Assembly: GCF_008520265.1 (NCBI RefSeq)
Contig: NZ_VIQM01000054.1
Span: forward strand, 154,527 to 218,526
Length of the DNA: 64,000 bases
Direction of reading: 5' to 3'
From: Sphingobacterium cavernae
GTDB taxonomy: Bacteria > Bacteroidota > Bacteroidia > Sphingobacteriales > Sphingobacteriaceae
Under the pieces are notes generated by a model. The model was not told the DNA's origin, did no database searches, and was given only the letters and a program-made list of their open reading frames with translations. The translations under genes and the position numbers were made by a program. Shown in pieces: positions 51,464 through 60,993 of the stretch. How positions within the stretch are numbered: the stretch's first letter is position 1; every line of letters starts with the position of its first letter.

Positions 51464-53302
51464 TTATCCAATTCCGTGCAATGAACCACCTTTTGCAAAT
51501 AATCTATCGATATTTCGCTCCACAGTTTCGTCTTTTATCAAGTCTGGTGCATGATGCGGTTTGCGTCGTGCGTCAATAATTACAGGTCCTTCGCATCCCC
51601 AGTGTTTGAATTTGGTAAACGATTTAATACCATAAATATCATATGCAGGATTTGACTTAGTAAATGTTTCCCACACAAAGTTATTTTCATTAGCAGCTGT
51701 GAAATCAGCATTGTCGACTAAGACAATCAACTGGATTCCTTCAAAGTTTATGTCTTTAGCCGCGTTTGTCCATGCTTCTAATACGCTCTCTTCATTGTCA
51801 TAAGAAGTAAAATCAGCCCCTTCAACGGCAATAATTCCTGGTAACACTAATTTTGTCTTATTAAAAGGTTGTGGAAGCTCAAATCCTGTAGGGAGCTCTT
51901 TTGCTAATTCTCTTTTTTTAGAACCAGCAGCCGCAAATACGACTTTCGATCCAGCATTCAAGCCATCACCCGTGTAATCCAATGTATCTATGGTTGTGTT
52001 CGTTTGAAAATGTAAATCGCGTGTTAAATCGATGCGCTCTAGAATATGAGTGAAAAATCCTTTCACATCGTGAATATCCAAATTAGGATTATCTTCCGCT
52101 GCTGCTATGATTAAGTATTTCGCTAAACTCAGTTGATTTTTACCTAACACTTGATTCGCGATAGTTAATATCTCTTGAGGGCGCTCAACAGTTTGATAGG
52201 GTGTATATGATTCACGTCCAATAGCAAATAGAAGAGGATGCACACCTGCGGCATCTACAGCATGAACAGCTTTCAAACCGTTTATTTCTTGCGGAATGGC
52301 TGATCCTGTTATCTCATGAATTAATGCGCCAAAACTCGTGTCTTCCTGCGGTGGACGTCCGACAACCGTAAATGACCAAATTGGATCTTTTTTGTGGTAC
52401 ACGTTATGAACTTTCATCAGCGGAAAATCGTGAATCAAACTGTAATAGCCGATGTGATCACCAAAAGGACCTTCAGGTTTGTTCTCACCGGGATAGACCG
52501 TACCTGTGATTACGAAATCAGCATCCGCCGAAATACAAAAACCTTTTTCATCGTAGAAATAGCGAAATCTTCTGTTGCCCAGAGCACCCGCGAAAATCAT
52601 TTCAGATAGACCTTCGGGCAAAGGCATCACTGCTGAAAGTGGGTGAGAAGGAGGGCCACCTACGAAAATACTTACTTTCAAAGGCTTGCCTAATTCATTC
52701 GCTTTTTGTTGGTGAACACCAATTCCACGGTGCAATTGGTAATGTAAACCTATTTCTTGGTCTTGGATATATTCATTACCCGAAAGTTGAATGCGATACA
52801 TACCCAAATTCGCTTTCATAATACCTGGCTTGGTCACATCTTCGGTATATACTTGCGGCATCGTCACAAATGCGCCACCGTCCATCGGCCAGTTTACTAT
52901 TTGAGGTAGCTTGCTGATTTGCGTTTTACCGTAAAGAATAGGAGCTCCGGATTTCTTTTTCCATGGTAAGGCACCTAAAGCAACAGCAGAAGAACCAATA
53001 TATTGAAAAGGATTTTTTAATACTGCGGTGGGATCCATTTTCACATCAACTAATTTTTTGATGTGATCCAACGTATCTCTAAACATAAACTTCGAACGAT
53101 CAAGTGTTCCAAACAAGTTAGAAACAGCAGGAAATTCAGAGCCTTTTATATTTTCAAACAATAGAGCTGGTCCTTGCGCATCATAAACGCGCATGTGTAT
53201 GGCTGCCATTTCCAAATAAGGATCTACTTCTTCTTTGATTCGTACCAAATGTCCGTGTTTCTCTAAGTCAGCTACACATGCTGCTAAACTTGGGTATCCC
53301 AT
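51464..53302 (-). CDS. UbiD-family decarboxylase (menaquinone-type)
   Basis: A 612-aa enzyme from the Met at 53302 ('MGYPSLAACVADLEKHGHLVRI'); a Met nine codons upstream is possible. Family marks are 'PFGDHIGYYS', 'EDTSFGALIHEITGSAIPQEINGLKAVHAVDAAGVHPLLFAIGRE' and 'SLAKYLIIAAAEDNPNLDIHD', which surround the prenylated-FMN and metal site (Glu-Arg-Glu network). In Bacteroidetes such proteins serve as the decarboxylase of (futalosine or Men) quinone pathways; the exact substrate is uncertain. It needs a UbiX-type flavin prenyltransferase, not seen here. Confidence 0.87.
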   Translation of the reverse strand: MGYPSLAACVADLEKHGHLVRIKEEVDPYLEMAAIHMRVYDAQGPALLFENIKGSEFPAVSNLFGTLDRSKFMFRDTLDHIKKLVDVKMDPTAVLKNPFQYIGSSAVALGALPWKKKSGAPILYGKTQISKLPQIVNWPMDGGAFVTMPQVYTEDVTKPGIMKANLGMYRIQLSGNEYIQDQEIGLHYQLHRGIGVHQQKANELGKPLKVSIFVGGPPSHPLSAVMPLPEGLSEMIFAGALGNRRFRYFYDEKGFCISADADFVITGTVYPGENKPEGPFGDHIGYYSLIHDFPLMKVHNVYHKKDPIWSFTVVGRPPQEDTSFGALIHEITGSAIPQEINGLKAVHAVDAAGVHPLLFAIGRESYTPYQTVERPQEILTIANQVLGKNQLSLAKYLIIAAAEDNPNLDIHDVKGFFTHILERIDLTRDLHFQTNTTIDTLDYTGDGLNAGSKVVFAAAGSKKRELAKELPTGFELPQPFNKTKLVLPGIIAVEGADFTSYDNEESVLEAWTNAAKDINFEGIQLIVLVDNADFTAANENNFVWETFTKSNPAYDIYGIKSFTKFKHWGCEGPVIIDARRKPHHAPDLIKDETVERNIDRLFAKGGSLHGIG

Positions 53303-53371
53303 AATTTTCGAAGTGTTTGTGAATTGCAAAAATAAGAGATTATTTAACTTTATATGTACTTATAGACTCTG

Positions 53372-54232
53372 TTAAAAGCGCGTAACGGTGGAAGATGATA
53401 CTATTATGTCACTTTTGACTGATTTGATATTCGCAATATCCGAACGATCAATTATCTCAGAGATGTATTCGGCATATTGATCATACGATACCCCCGAAAA
53501 ATATTTATTGAAAATCTTAGCAATTCTTTTATTTGCGATAGGAATAATCTTATGTTTCTTGTGGGCAGACAGATTATCTTGGTAAAGATTCATGACTTGT
53601 TCAATCTCCATTCTATTAGCGCCTGTATATTCTACATATTCATTGCTGTAATTAGAATTCCAGTCTACACTTTTGATCCAATTCATAAAATCTTCTAAAT
53701 GGATAGGACTAAAACTCACGTTTTTTTGTGGTTTGTAAAGAAAGATAATTTTATTCTTAAGCATTTTGTCCATAAAATCATTAAAAGAAGTTCCTTCTCC
53801 AATGGCAACATCTTTAAGGATAATAGTAAAATTCACCTCAAATTCTATAAAGAGCTTTTCTATTTCTGATAAGAATTTTCTGTCATAGATCGTGCCTACA
53901 TAGATGATGCGGTTACAATTATTTCTTTTAGAAAACTGAATGAAATTCCGAATGGACAACAATTCATAATTAGCTCCAAAAATGTCATTAAGCTCTGGGG
54001 TTTGTGTGAAATAAATAGCCAATTTACAGGCAGAGAGACTAAGATTAATACTGTGTGGAGTGTAGCGTACTATATCAAAATTATAAAGTTGTGTTTGCGT
54101 AGGTATTTTTAGTTTACTTATTAATAAGTTTTGATCGCGAACAATTCCGTGCGTTTGGAAGTTGACATCATATAGATAATGCAATGAAGCTTTGCCAAGA
54201 TATGAATTAAGTCCACAGGTAATAACATTCAT
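53372..54232 (-). CDS. Atypical SDR/NmrA-like Rossmann protein
   Basis: A 286-aa protein with an N-terminal GxxSxxG-type nucleotide loop ('VITCGLNSYLGKASL') and an NmrA-like order of strands ('RIIYVGTIYD', 'FTIILKDVAIGEGTSFNDFM', 'FSPIHLEDFMNWI'). The usual YxxxK pair is not evident, so it may bind NAD(P) without catalysing a redox step. No informative neighbours. Confidence 0.6.
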   Translation of the reverse strand: MNVITCGLNSYLGKASLHYLYDVNFQTHGIVRDQNLLISKLKIPTQTQLYNFDIVRYTPHSINLSLSACKLAIYFTQTPELNDIFGANYELLSIRNFIQFSKRNNCNRIIYVGTIYDRKFLSEIEKLFIEFEVNFTIILKDVAIGEGTSFNDFMDKMLKNKIIFLYKPQKNVSFSPIHLEDFMNWIKSVDWNSNYSNEYVEYTGANRMEIEQVMNLYQDNLSAHKKHKIIPIANKRIAKIFNKYFSGVSYDQYAEYISEIIDRSDIANIKSVKSDIIVSSSTVTRF

Positions 54233-54409
54233 TTTTCGAAGTTAGGAAATTGTTTATTTATCTTAGATAACCGATTTAAATAACGTATTGTTTTAATTTT
54301 TTTATTGTTAGAATAGTGTAATATTGGTCTACGTAAGTTCGATTATACATATAAATACAATATCTTTACGCATTAACATTCTAAATTAAGAGGGACTTCG
54401 CACGATTTT

Positions 54410-55594
54410 ATGATGAGCAGAAAGGTTATATTGGTATGGTTTCGAAACGATTTGCGGACATCTGATAATGAGGTGTTATTTTCAGCCGTTGAAAAATCAA
54501 CTTTTGTAATTCCTGTTTATATTTTCGATCCGCGATATTATGCCGTAGGAAAACAGGGCTTTTCTAATACAGGCGATTTAAGACACGATTATATTGTGCA
54601 TTCTGTCGCGGCATTAAAAGAAAAATTACAATCTCTAGGTGGTGACCTCTTGACCTATGAAGGTTATCCCGAAGAAATCATTCCGAAATTGGTGCAAAAG
54701 TATGAAGTGGATGAAGTCTATCATCACCGTGAAGTAGCACGTCGTGAGACACGTGTTTCTGAGCTTGTCGAGGAGTCACTATGGCAGGTGAAGCGCAATT
54801 TAAAGCATTTTATCGGTCACACCATGTACCATAAAGAAGACTTACCTTTCCCAATAAAGGATATTCCTAATGATTTCAATACTTTTAAGAAAAAAGTAGC
54901 TAAAGAAAGTTTTGTTCGTGCTTGTCTTCCTGATGTAAAACAAATAGCCATACCACCACATTTGGAGAAAACTGATTTTCCATTTCAGGTGAATGATGAT
55001 TTGGCATCATATGGAGAATTGGCAGCTCAAAAAGCAATGCATGCGGTGTTGGTAGAACCAGATAAACATAAAGATTTGTATACGGTGTTGTCGCCGTATT
55101 TAGCGCATGGCGTATTGTCGCCTGCACAAGCTTTTCATTTCTTTACAGCACATCAAAACACACAAAATAAGAAAAAACTTAGTTTGGTCATGGAAGGCTT
55201 GCTTTGGCGCGATTACTACCGTTTCATGCTCAAGAAATTTACCAACTGTTATTTCAAATCTGCTGAACAACATGAAGAAGATGCGCAAGCGATTCAGTCA
55301 TTTGTAGATGGAAAAACCGAAGACTTGGAGATTAATTCTTTGATTGAGCGTCTAAATAATGAAGGTATGATTACTCGTGCAGAACGTGAGTATCTAGCTT
55401 TATATTTTATCCATGAACTTAAGCAGCCTTGGTTGACAGGAGCAGCATTTTTCGAAAAACAATTGGTGGATTATGCGCCTGCTACTATTTATGGTTTTTG
55501 GTCGCATATTGCAGGTGAGGGGACAAGTTTGAAAAACAATAAGTCAGATGCGGACTGGTTAAGGATAAAAAAGACCAAAGAACAGGAAGTTTGA
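54410..55594 (+). CDS. Cryptochrome/photolyase family protein, shortened
   Basis: A 394-aa protein. The N-terminal alpha/beta photolyase domain is typical ('VWFRNDLRTSDNEVL', 'VIPVYIFDPRYY', 'LGGDLLTYEG', 'VDEVYHHREVARRETR') and resembles the DASH group. The FAD domain has 'SPYLAHGVLSPAQAF' and 'MEGLLWRDYYRFMLKK', but the region where photolyases have the DANMREL block reads 'LEINSLIERLNNEGMI', and the protein stops soon after 'YGFWSHIAGEG'. About 40-100 residues are missing compared with DASH enzymes. It may be a repair enzyme or a light sensor of a compact Bacteroidetes subgroup. Confidence 0.8.
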   Translation: MMSRKVILVWFRNDLRTSDNEVLFSAVEKSTFVIPVYIFDPRYYAVGKQGFSNTGDLRHDYIVHSVAALKEKLQSLGGDLLTYEGYPEEIIPKLVQKYEVDEVYHHREVARRETRVSELVEESLWQVKRNLKHFIGHTMYHKEDLPFPIKDIPNDFNTFKKKVAKESFVRACLPDVKQIAIPPHLEKTDFPFQVNDDLASYGELAAQKAMHAVLVEPDKHKDLYTVLSPYLAHGVLSPAQAFHFFTAHQNTQNKKKLSLVMEGLLWRDYYRFMLKKFTNCYFKSAEQHEEDAQAIQSFVDGKTEDLEINSLIERLNNEGMITRAEREYLALYFIHELKQPWLTGAAFFEKQLVDYAPATIYGFWSHIAGEGTSLKNNKSDADWLRIKKTKEQEV

Positions 55595-55734
55595 AGCTAA
55601 AAATTATTCATAAAAGTCAAAAATATTTTAACAGTTAAAACTTTGCTTTTTCTGCTCCAAAATCTTCAATTTCAATACAAATAACTGCATATTAATTCAT
55701 AAATTTGGCGAATTATATAGACTGTAATATTATA

Positions 55735-58473
55735 ATGGACAAACTTACATATTTGAGTAATGCCGATTCAAGTTATATTGATGGCTTATATCAAGCGTAC
55801 AAACAAGATCCAAACTCGATAGATTTTGGATGGCAAAAATTTTTCGAAGGCTTTGAATTTGGTCAGAGTTCTGAGGGCGTAGTTATTGAGGATGAGAATG
55901 TTTCAGAGCACGCTTTAAAAGAAATCAATGTATTGAATATGATTCATGGTTACAGAGATCGTGGTCACTTATTCACCCAAACAAACCCTGTTCGTGAGCG
56001 TCGTAAATATTATCCGGGCAAAGAATTAGAAACTTTTGGTTTGTCAGAAGCAGACATGGATACAGTTTTCAATGCAGGTATTGAGATCGGTATTGGTCCA
56101 GCAAAATTACGTGATATTCGCCAATTAATCGAAGATACATACTGTCGTTCGATTGGTGCTGAATTCAAATATATCCGTAATCCAGAAAAAATTAAATGGT
56201 TGCAAGAGCGCATGGAAGCGGATCGCAACCAACCTAAATATTCTGTAGAGCAAAAGAAACGTATTTTACAAAAAATCAATAAAGCTGTTGTTTTTGAAAG
56301 CTTCTTAGGAACAAAATTCTTAGGACAAAAGCGTTTCTCTTTAGAAGGTGCAGAAAGCTTAGTGCCAGCATTAGACTCTGTAATGGAAAAAGGTGCTGAA
56401 TTAGGTATTCAAGAATTTATGATCGGTATGGCGCACCGTGGTCGTTTGAATGTATTAGCAAACATCATGGGTAAGCCTTACAAAACCATTTTATCTGAAT
56501 TTGAAGGTAAAATGTATAAACAAGAAGATCCTGAATTACAATTTGGCGGTGACGTTAAATATCACTTAGGTTATTCTTCTGATATCACAACGGACAGTGG
56601 TAAGACAATTCACTTGTCATTAGCTCCAAATCCTTCACACTTAGAGACAGTTGATCCTATCGTAGAAGGTATGGTTCGTTCTAAGATTGACATGAAATAC
56701 GATGGTGATTCGTCAAAAATTGCACCTATCTTAATTCACGGTGATGCAGCTATTGCAGGTCAAGGTGTTGTATATGAGGTTACTCAAATGTCGAAATTGG
56801 ACGGTTACAAAACTGGTGGTACTGTTCACATTGTGATCAACAACCAAGTAGGTTTCACGACGAACTACAAAGATGCGCGTTCGGGAACTTACTGTACTGA
56901 CGTAGCGAAAATCACGTCTTCACCTGTATTCCATGTGAATGGTGACGATGCAGAAGCGGTAGTATATGCAATCAATTTAGCGGTAGAATACCGTCAAAAA
57001 TATAAAACTGATGTGTTTATTGATTTATTGTGTTACCGTCGTTTCGGTCACAATGAAGCGGATGAACCAAAGTTCACTCAACCATTATTGTACAAACTAA
57101 TTGAAAAGCATCCAAATCCAAAAGATGTGTATGCGAAAAAATTAGAAGCAGAAGGTTCTATTGATGCCAAATATGCTAAGCAAGTTGAGAAAGAATTCAA
57201 AGACTATTTGCAAACACAATTGGAAGAAGCGAAAGCTGTAGAAGTTTTAGTGGAAGAGGTTCCAATGTTTGGCGGTGCATGGAAAGGATTACGTCCAGCT
57301 AAAAAAGCGGATATTTTCGTTCCAGTTGACACAAAAGTAGACGACAAGACTTTCTTGTCGCTAGCCAAAGAAATTACATCATTGCCAAAAGACAAGAAGA
57401 TTTTCCGTAAGATTTCAAAATTGTACGAAGACCGTGCTGCGATGATCGGAAAAGACTCATACGATTGGGCAATGGGTGAATTGATGGCATACGCGACGTT
57501 GTTGAATGAAGGTAAACGCGTACGTATCTCTGGACAGGACGTTCAACGCGGTACATTCTCACACCGTCATGCGGTATTGACTTTAGAAGATTCAGAAGAG
57601 AAATATGCACCTTTGGCTCAAATCAAAGGCGGTGATAAATTTAATATCTACAATTCATTACTATCAGAGTATGGTGTTTTAGGTTTTGAATATGGTTATG
57701 CTTCGGCAAATCCACAAGCTTTGACAGTTTGGGAAGCACAATTTGGTGATTTCTATAACGGTGCACAGATCGTAGTTGACCAATATTTAAGTTCTGGCGA
57801 AACGAAATGGAAACGTTCGAATGGTTTGGTGATGATGCTTCCTCATGGTATGGAAGGTCAAGGTCCAGAGCACTCTTCGGGTCGTATCGAAAGATTCTTA
57901 GAATTGTGTGCAAATGATAATTTAATCATTGCAAATTGTACTACACCAGCTAACTATTTCCACTTGTTGCGTCGTCAATTAGTACGTGACTTCCGTAAGC
58001 CTTTGGTAGTTTTTACACCAAAAAGTTTATTGCGTCACCCTAAAGTAGTTTCTCCATTAGCTGACTTTACAACAACTAATTTCCAGGAAGTAATTGATGA
58101 TACTTCAGTAAAAGCGGCGTCAGTTAAGCGTGTATTATTTTGTTCAGGTAAAATTTATTACGAATTATTGGATCGTCAGCAAGCTGAAAAACGCACTGAT
58201 ATTGCTATCGTTCGTATCGAACAATTATATCCGTCGCCTGTAGAACAATTGCAAGCTATTCATAAAAAATACAATAAAGCTACGGAGTTCATTTGGGTAC
58301 AAGAAGAAAATGAGAATATGGGTGCATGGCCTCATTTCTGCCGCAAATTTAGAAGAACGGATATCGAATTCACGGATGTTATTGCGAGAAACGAAAGTGG
58401 AAGCCCTGCGACTGGTTATATGAAACAACATGTTGCGCAACAAGAAGCAATTATTAATAAAGCATTTGCATAA
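55735..58473 (+). CDS. sucA: 2-oxoglutarate dehydrogenase E1 component
   Basis: A 912-aa thiamin-diphosphate enzyme from the ATG at 55735. The N-terminus ('LSNADSSYIDGLYQAYKQDPNSIDFGWQKFFEGF') is the E2-interacting segment. 'FMIGMAHRGRLNVL', 'HGDAAIAGQGVVYEVTQMSKLDGY' and 'VHIVINNQVGFTTN' mark the ThDP site, and the C-terminal transketolase part has 'SGQDVQRGTFSHRHAV' and 'LMLPHGMEGQGPEHSSGRIERFLEL'. It converts 2-oxoglutarate in the TCA cycle together with the E2 encoded next. A TAAATTTG -7-like box at 55700-55707 precedes it. Confidence 0.96.
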   Translation: MDKLTYLSNADSSYIDGLYQAYKQDPNSIDFGWQKFFEGFEFGQSSEGVVIEDENVSEHALKEINVLNMIHGYRDRGHLFTQTNPVRERRKYYPGKELETFGLSEADMDTVFNAGIEIGIGPAKLRDIRQLIEDTYCRSIGAEFKYIRNPEKIKWLQERMEADRNQPKYSVEQKKRILQKINKAVVFESFLGTKFLGQKRFSLEGAESLVPALDSVMEKGAELGIQEFMIGMAHRGRLNVLANIMGKPYKTILSEFEGKMYKQEDPELQFGGDVKYHLGYSSDITTDSGKTIHLSLAPNPSHLETVDPIVEGMVRSKIDMKYDGDSSKIAPILIHGDAAIAGQGVVYEVTQMSKLDGYKTGGTVHIVINNQVGFTTNYKDARSGTYCTDVAKITSSPVFHVNGDDAEAVVYAINLAVEYRQKYKTDVFIDLLCYRRFGHNEADEPKFTQPLLYKLIEKHPNPKDVYAKKLEAEGSIDAKYAKQVEKEFKDYLQTQLEEAKAVEVLVEEVPMFGGAWKGLRPAKKADIFVPVDTKVDDKTFLSLAKEITSLPKDKKIFRKISKLYEDRAAMIGKDSYDWAMGELMAYATLLNEGKRVRISGQDVQRGTFSHRHAVLTLEDSEEKYAPLAQIKGGDKFNIYNSLLSEYGVLGFEYGYASANPQALTVWEAQFGDFYNGAQIVVDQYLSSGETKWKRSNGLVMMLPHGMEGQGPEHSSGRIERFLELCANDNLIIANCTTPANYFHLLRRQLVRDFRKPLVVFTPKSLLRHPKVVSPLADFTTTNFQEVIDDTSVKAASVKRVLFCSGKIYYELLDRQQAEKRTDIAIVRIEQLYPSPVEQLQAIHKKYNKATEFIWVQEENENMGAWPHFCRKFRRTDIEFTDVIARNESGSPATGYMKQHVAQQEAIINKAFA

Positions 58474-58491
58474 ACAAAAATAAAAGACCTG

Positions 58492-58517
58492 CGTTGTAAT
58501 AGAGTACTATTACAACG
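58492..58517 (+). promoter_or_regulatory. Intercistronic hairpin between sucA and sucB
   Basis: Perfect 11-base arms CGTTGTAATAG and CTATTACAACG around AGTA, in the 65-bp gap. The following T run is short (TTTT after GG), so it may attenuate or be an RNA-processing site that sets the E1:E2 ratio. Confidence 0.65.
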
Positions 58518-58538
58518 TTGGTTTTAAAGAATAAACAC

Positions 58539-59774
58539 ATGAGCTTAGAAATCAAAGTCCCTACCGTTGGTGAATCGATCACCGAAGTAACATTAGCCCA
58601 ATGGCTAAAACAAGATGGCGATTACGTCGAAATGGACGAAAACATCGCTGAATTGGAATCAGACAAAGCTACATTTGAATTACCTGCAGAGAAAGCTGGT
58701 GTTCTACGTATCATCGCACAAGAAGGCGATACGTTAGAGATCGGTGCTGTAGTATGTACCATCGAAGATGGTGATGCTCCTGCTGGTGACGCAAAACCGG
58801 AGGCTCCTGTAGCTACAGAATCTGCTGCTCCAGCAGCTAAAGCGCAAGAAGCATCAGAAGATCCAGACTCGTACGCGGCTGGCACAGCTTCTCCTGCTGC
58901 GGCAAAAATTTTACGAGAAAAAGGTATTGATGCTTCCACTATAAAAGGTACAGGTAAAGACGGACGTATTACTAAAGAAGATGCAGAGAAAGCACAAGCT
59001 AAACCAGCAGCTCCTAAAGCAGAATCAAAACCTGCAACATCAGCTCCGGCTCCAGCGCCTACAGTAACTGGTGAGCGCAATGAGCGTCGTGAGAAGATGA
59101 GTTCTTTACGTAAAACTATCGCTAAGCGTTTAGTTTCTGTGAAAAACGAAACTGCAATGTTGACTACGTTCAATGAAGTAAACATGCAGCCTATCATGGA
59201 CTTGAGAGCTAAATACAAAGATATTTTCAAAGAGAAACACGGTGTAGGTCTTGGTTTCATGTCATTCTTTACTAAAGCTGTGACTACAGCATTGAGAGAA
59301 TGGCCTGCAGTTAATGCACGTATCGAAGAAAACGAAATTGTATATTCTGATTTCGCTGATGTATCTATTGCTGTTTCTGCGCCAAAAGGATTAGTAGTTC
59401 CTGTTATTCGTAATGCGGACAAACTTTCTTTGCAAGGAATTGAAAAAGAAATTATCGCTCTAGCGACTAAAGCAAGAGACAATAAATTGACTATTGATGA
59501 GATGACTGGCGGTACATTTACTATCACTAATGGTGGTGTATTTGGATCAATGATGTCAACTCCAATTATCAACGCTCCTCAATCAGCAATTTTGGGTATG
59601 CACAATATCGTGCAACGTCCTATCGCTGAAAACGGTCAAGTGGTTATCCGTCCGATGATGTACATCGCGTTATCATACGATCACCGTATCATCGATGGTC
59701 GTGAGTCAGTAAGTTTCTTAGTTCGTGTTAAACAACTATTAGAGGACCCTGCTCGTTTATTATTAGAAGTGTAA
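58539..59774 (+). CDS. sucB: Dihydrolipoyl succinyltransferase (E2)
   Basis: A 411-aa protein from the ATG at 58539. The lipoyl domain (1-~77) has the modified Lys in '[11 protein letters not shown]'. An Ala/Pro-rich linker leads to a peripheral-subunit-binding domain ('[32 protein letters not shown]'), a second Ala/Pro linker, and the catalytic domain ending in '[33 protein letters not shown]', with the catalytic His-Asp pair in 'DHRIIDG'. It forms the core of the 2-oxoglutarate dehydrogenase complex. The E3 gene is not in the window. Confidence 0.96.
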   Translation: MSLEIKVPTVGESITEVTLAQWLKQDGDYVEMDENIAELESDKATFELPAEKAGVLRIIAQEGDTLEIGAVVCTIEDGDAPAGDAKPEAPVATESAAPAAKAQEASEDPDSYAAGTASPAAAKILREKGIDASTIKGTGKDGRITKEDAEKAQAKPAAPKAESKPATSAPAPAPTVTGERNERREKMSSLRKTIAKRLVSVKNETAMLTTFNEVNMQPIMDLRAKYKDIFKEKHGVGLGFMSFFTKAVTTALREWPAVNARIEENEIVYSDFADVSIAVSAPKGLVVPVIRNADKLSLQGIEKEIIALATKARDNKLTIDEMTGGTFTITNGGVFGSMMSTPIINAPQSAILGMHNIVQRPIAENGQVVIRPMMYIALSYDHRIIDGRESVSFLVRVKQLLEDPARLLLEV

Positions 59775-59802
59775 GTTATAAAAAACTTATATAATATAAT
59801 CT

Positions 59803-59835
59803 GAAGCCCTATTTTCATCGAATAGGGCTTCTTTA
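59803..59835 (+). terminator. Terminator after sucB
   Basis: Eleven-base perfect arms GAAGCCCTATT and AATAGGGCTTC with a short loop and TTT tail. Confidence 0.82.
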
Positions 59836-59966
59836 TTTAAGGAGATAGTAAATGTAAATAATTTATTAAATTAATTATATATTAAAAACAATATTAATAA
59901 TATAATAATTTTAGTAAATTTACTTTGTTAGCTATAATTAATAGACTGACCATCTAACCTTAAATT

Positions 59967-60944
59967 ATGAACAAAATTTTAAAAGTACTATTAGCCGTAA
60001 TTGGCTTTGTACTCCTTATCCTCCTCCTTGCGAGTACGTATCTCATTTATTTTTTACCAAATGTCGGACCTGCACCTACATTAACAGTTGATTCGTCAGC
60101 GGAACGAATCGAACGTGGTAAATATTTGGCAAACCACGTCACTGTCTGCATGGATTGTCACAGCACTCGAGATTGGACAAGATTTTCTGCGCCCTTAGCA
60201 GTTGATTTAGAGGCAGGCGGTGAGCTCTTTAGTACTGATATGGGTTTTCCAGGGACAACTTATTCACCCAATATCACGCCACACAGTTTAAACGAATGGA
60301 CTGATGGAGAAATTTTTAGAGCAATTACTTCTGGTGTCAATAAAGACGGAAAGGCTATGTTCTCGGTGATGCCTTATCACAATTATGGCACTATGGATAA
60401 AAAAGACATTTATAGCATAATTGTGTATTTGCGTACTCTCGAACATATAGAATCAGAAGTTCCAGAGCGAGAATTAGACTTTCCAGTGAATATCTTGGTC
60501 AATCTTTCTCCTAAAATTGCTTCATTAACAGAGATTCCTAGCCCTTCAGATAGTGTAGCAAATGGAGCTTATGTAATTAATGCGTCCGGATGTGTGCATT
60601 GTCATAGCCAAACTGATAAAGGAGCTTTGATAAAGGGTACAAAATACGGTGGAGGTATGGAATTTCAACAGCCTGCAGGTATAATCCGTGGTCCAAATAT
60701 TACTATGCACAAGACAAATGGAATTGGGTCTTCGACAAAGGAAACTTTTGTAAATCGCTTTAAACATTATGTAGATAGCACGTATGCAGCTGAAAAATTA
60801 AACGCGACAGATTGGAATACACCTATGCCTTGGACGATGTATGTTGGTATGAAAGTGTCGAATTTGGAAGCTATATACGACTATTTAAATAGTTTAGAGC
60901 CGAAAGATAACATAGTGGTTAAGTTTGAACCGTATAAAATGTGA
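59967..60944 (+). CDS. Membrane-anchored diheme c-type cytochrome
   Basis: A 325-aa protein with an uncleaved N-terminal anchor (about residues 5-30) and two periplasmic cytochrome-c domains, each with a CxxCH haem site: Cys61-His65 ('CMDCH') and Cys209-His213 ('CVHCH'). Likely axial Met residues are in 'MFSVMPYHNYG' and 'WNTPMPW'. The organisation is like that of cytochrome subunits of periplasmic dehydrogenases, but no dehydrogenase gene is adjacent, so its electron donor is unknown. Confidence 0.88.
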   Translation: MNKILKVLLAVIGFVLLILLLASTYLIYFLPNVGPAPTLTVDSSAERIERGKYLANHVTVCMDCHSTRDWTRFSAPLAVDLEAGGELFSTDMGFPGTTYSPNITPHSLNEWTDGEIFRAITSGVNKDGKAMFSVMPYHNYGTMDKKDIYSIIVYLRTLEHIESEVPERELDFPVNILVNLSPKIASLTEIPSPSDSVANGAYVINASGCVHCHSQTDKGALIKGTKYGGGMEFQQPAGIIRGPNITMHKTNGIGSSTKETFVNRFKHYVDSTYAAEKLNATDWNTPMPWTMYVGMKVSNLEAIYDYLNSLEPKDNIVVKFEPYKM

Positions 60945-60950
60945 TAGGAT

Positions 60951-60987
60951 AAAAAAAGGTATTAAAGCTTGATTTCTTTAGTACCTT
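60951..60987 (-). terminator. Terminator after the desaturase gene
   Basis: Twelve-base arms with one G-T pair (AAGGTATTAAAG and CTTTAGTACCTT) followed on the minus strand by seven T. It may also serve the convergent cytochrome gene. Confidence 0.82.
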
Positions 60988-60993
60988 AGAGTT

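Noticed and set aside
58622..59572. 316-residue minus-strand frame opposite sucB
   Set aside because: It is a shadow of the E2 Ala/Pro-rich coding sequence; the composition is low-complexity and no family is recognisable.
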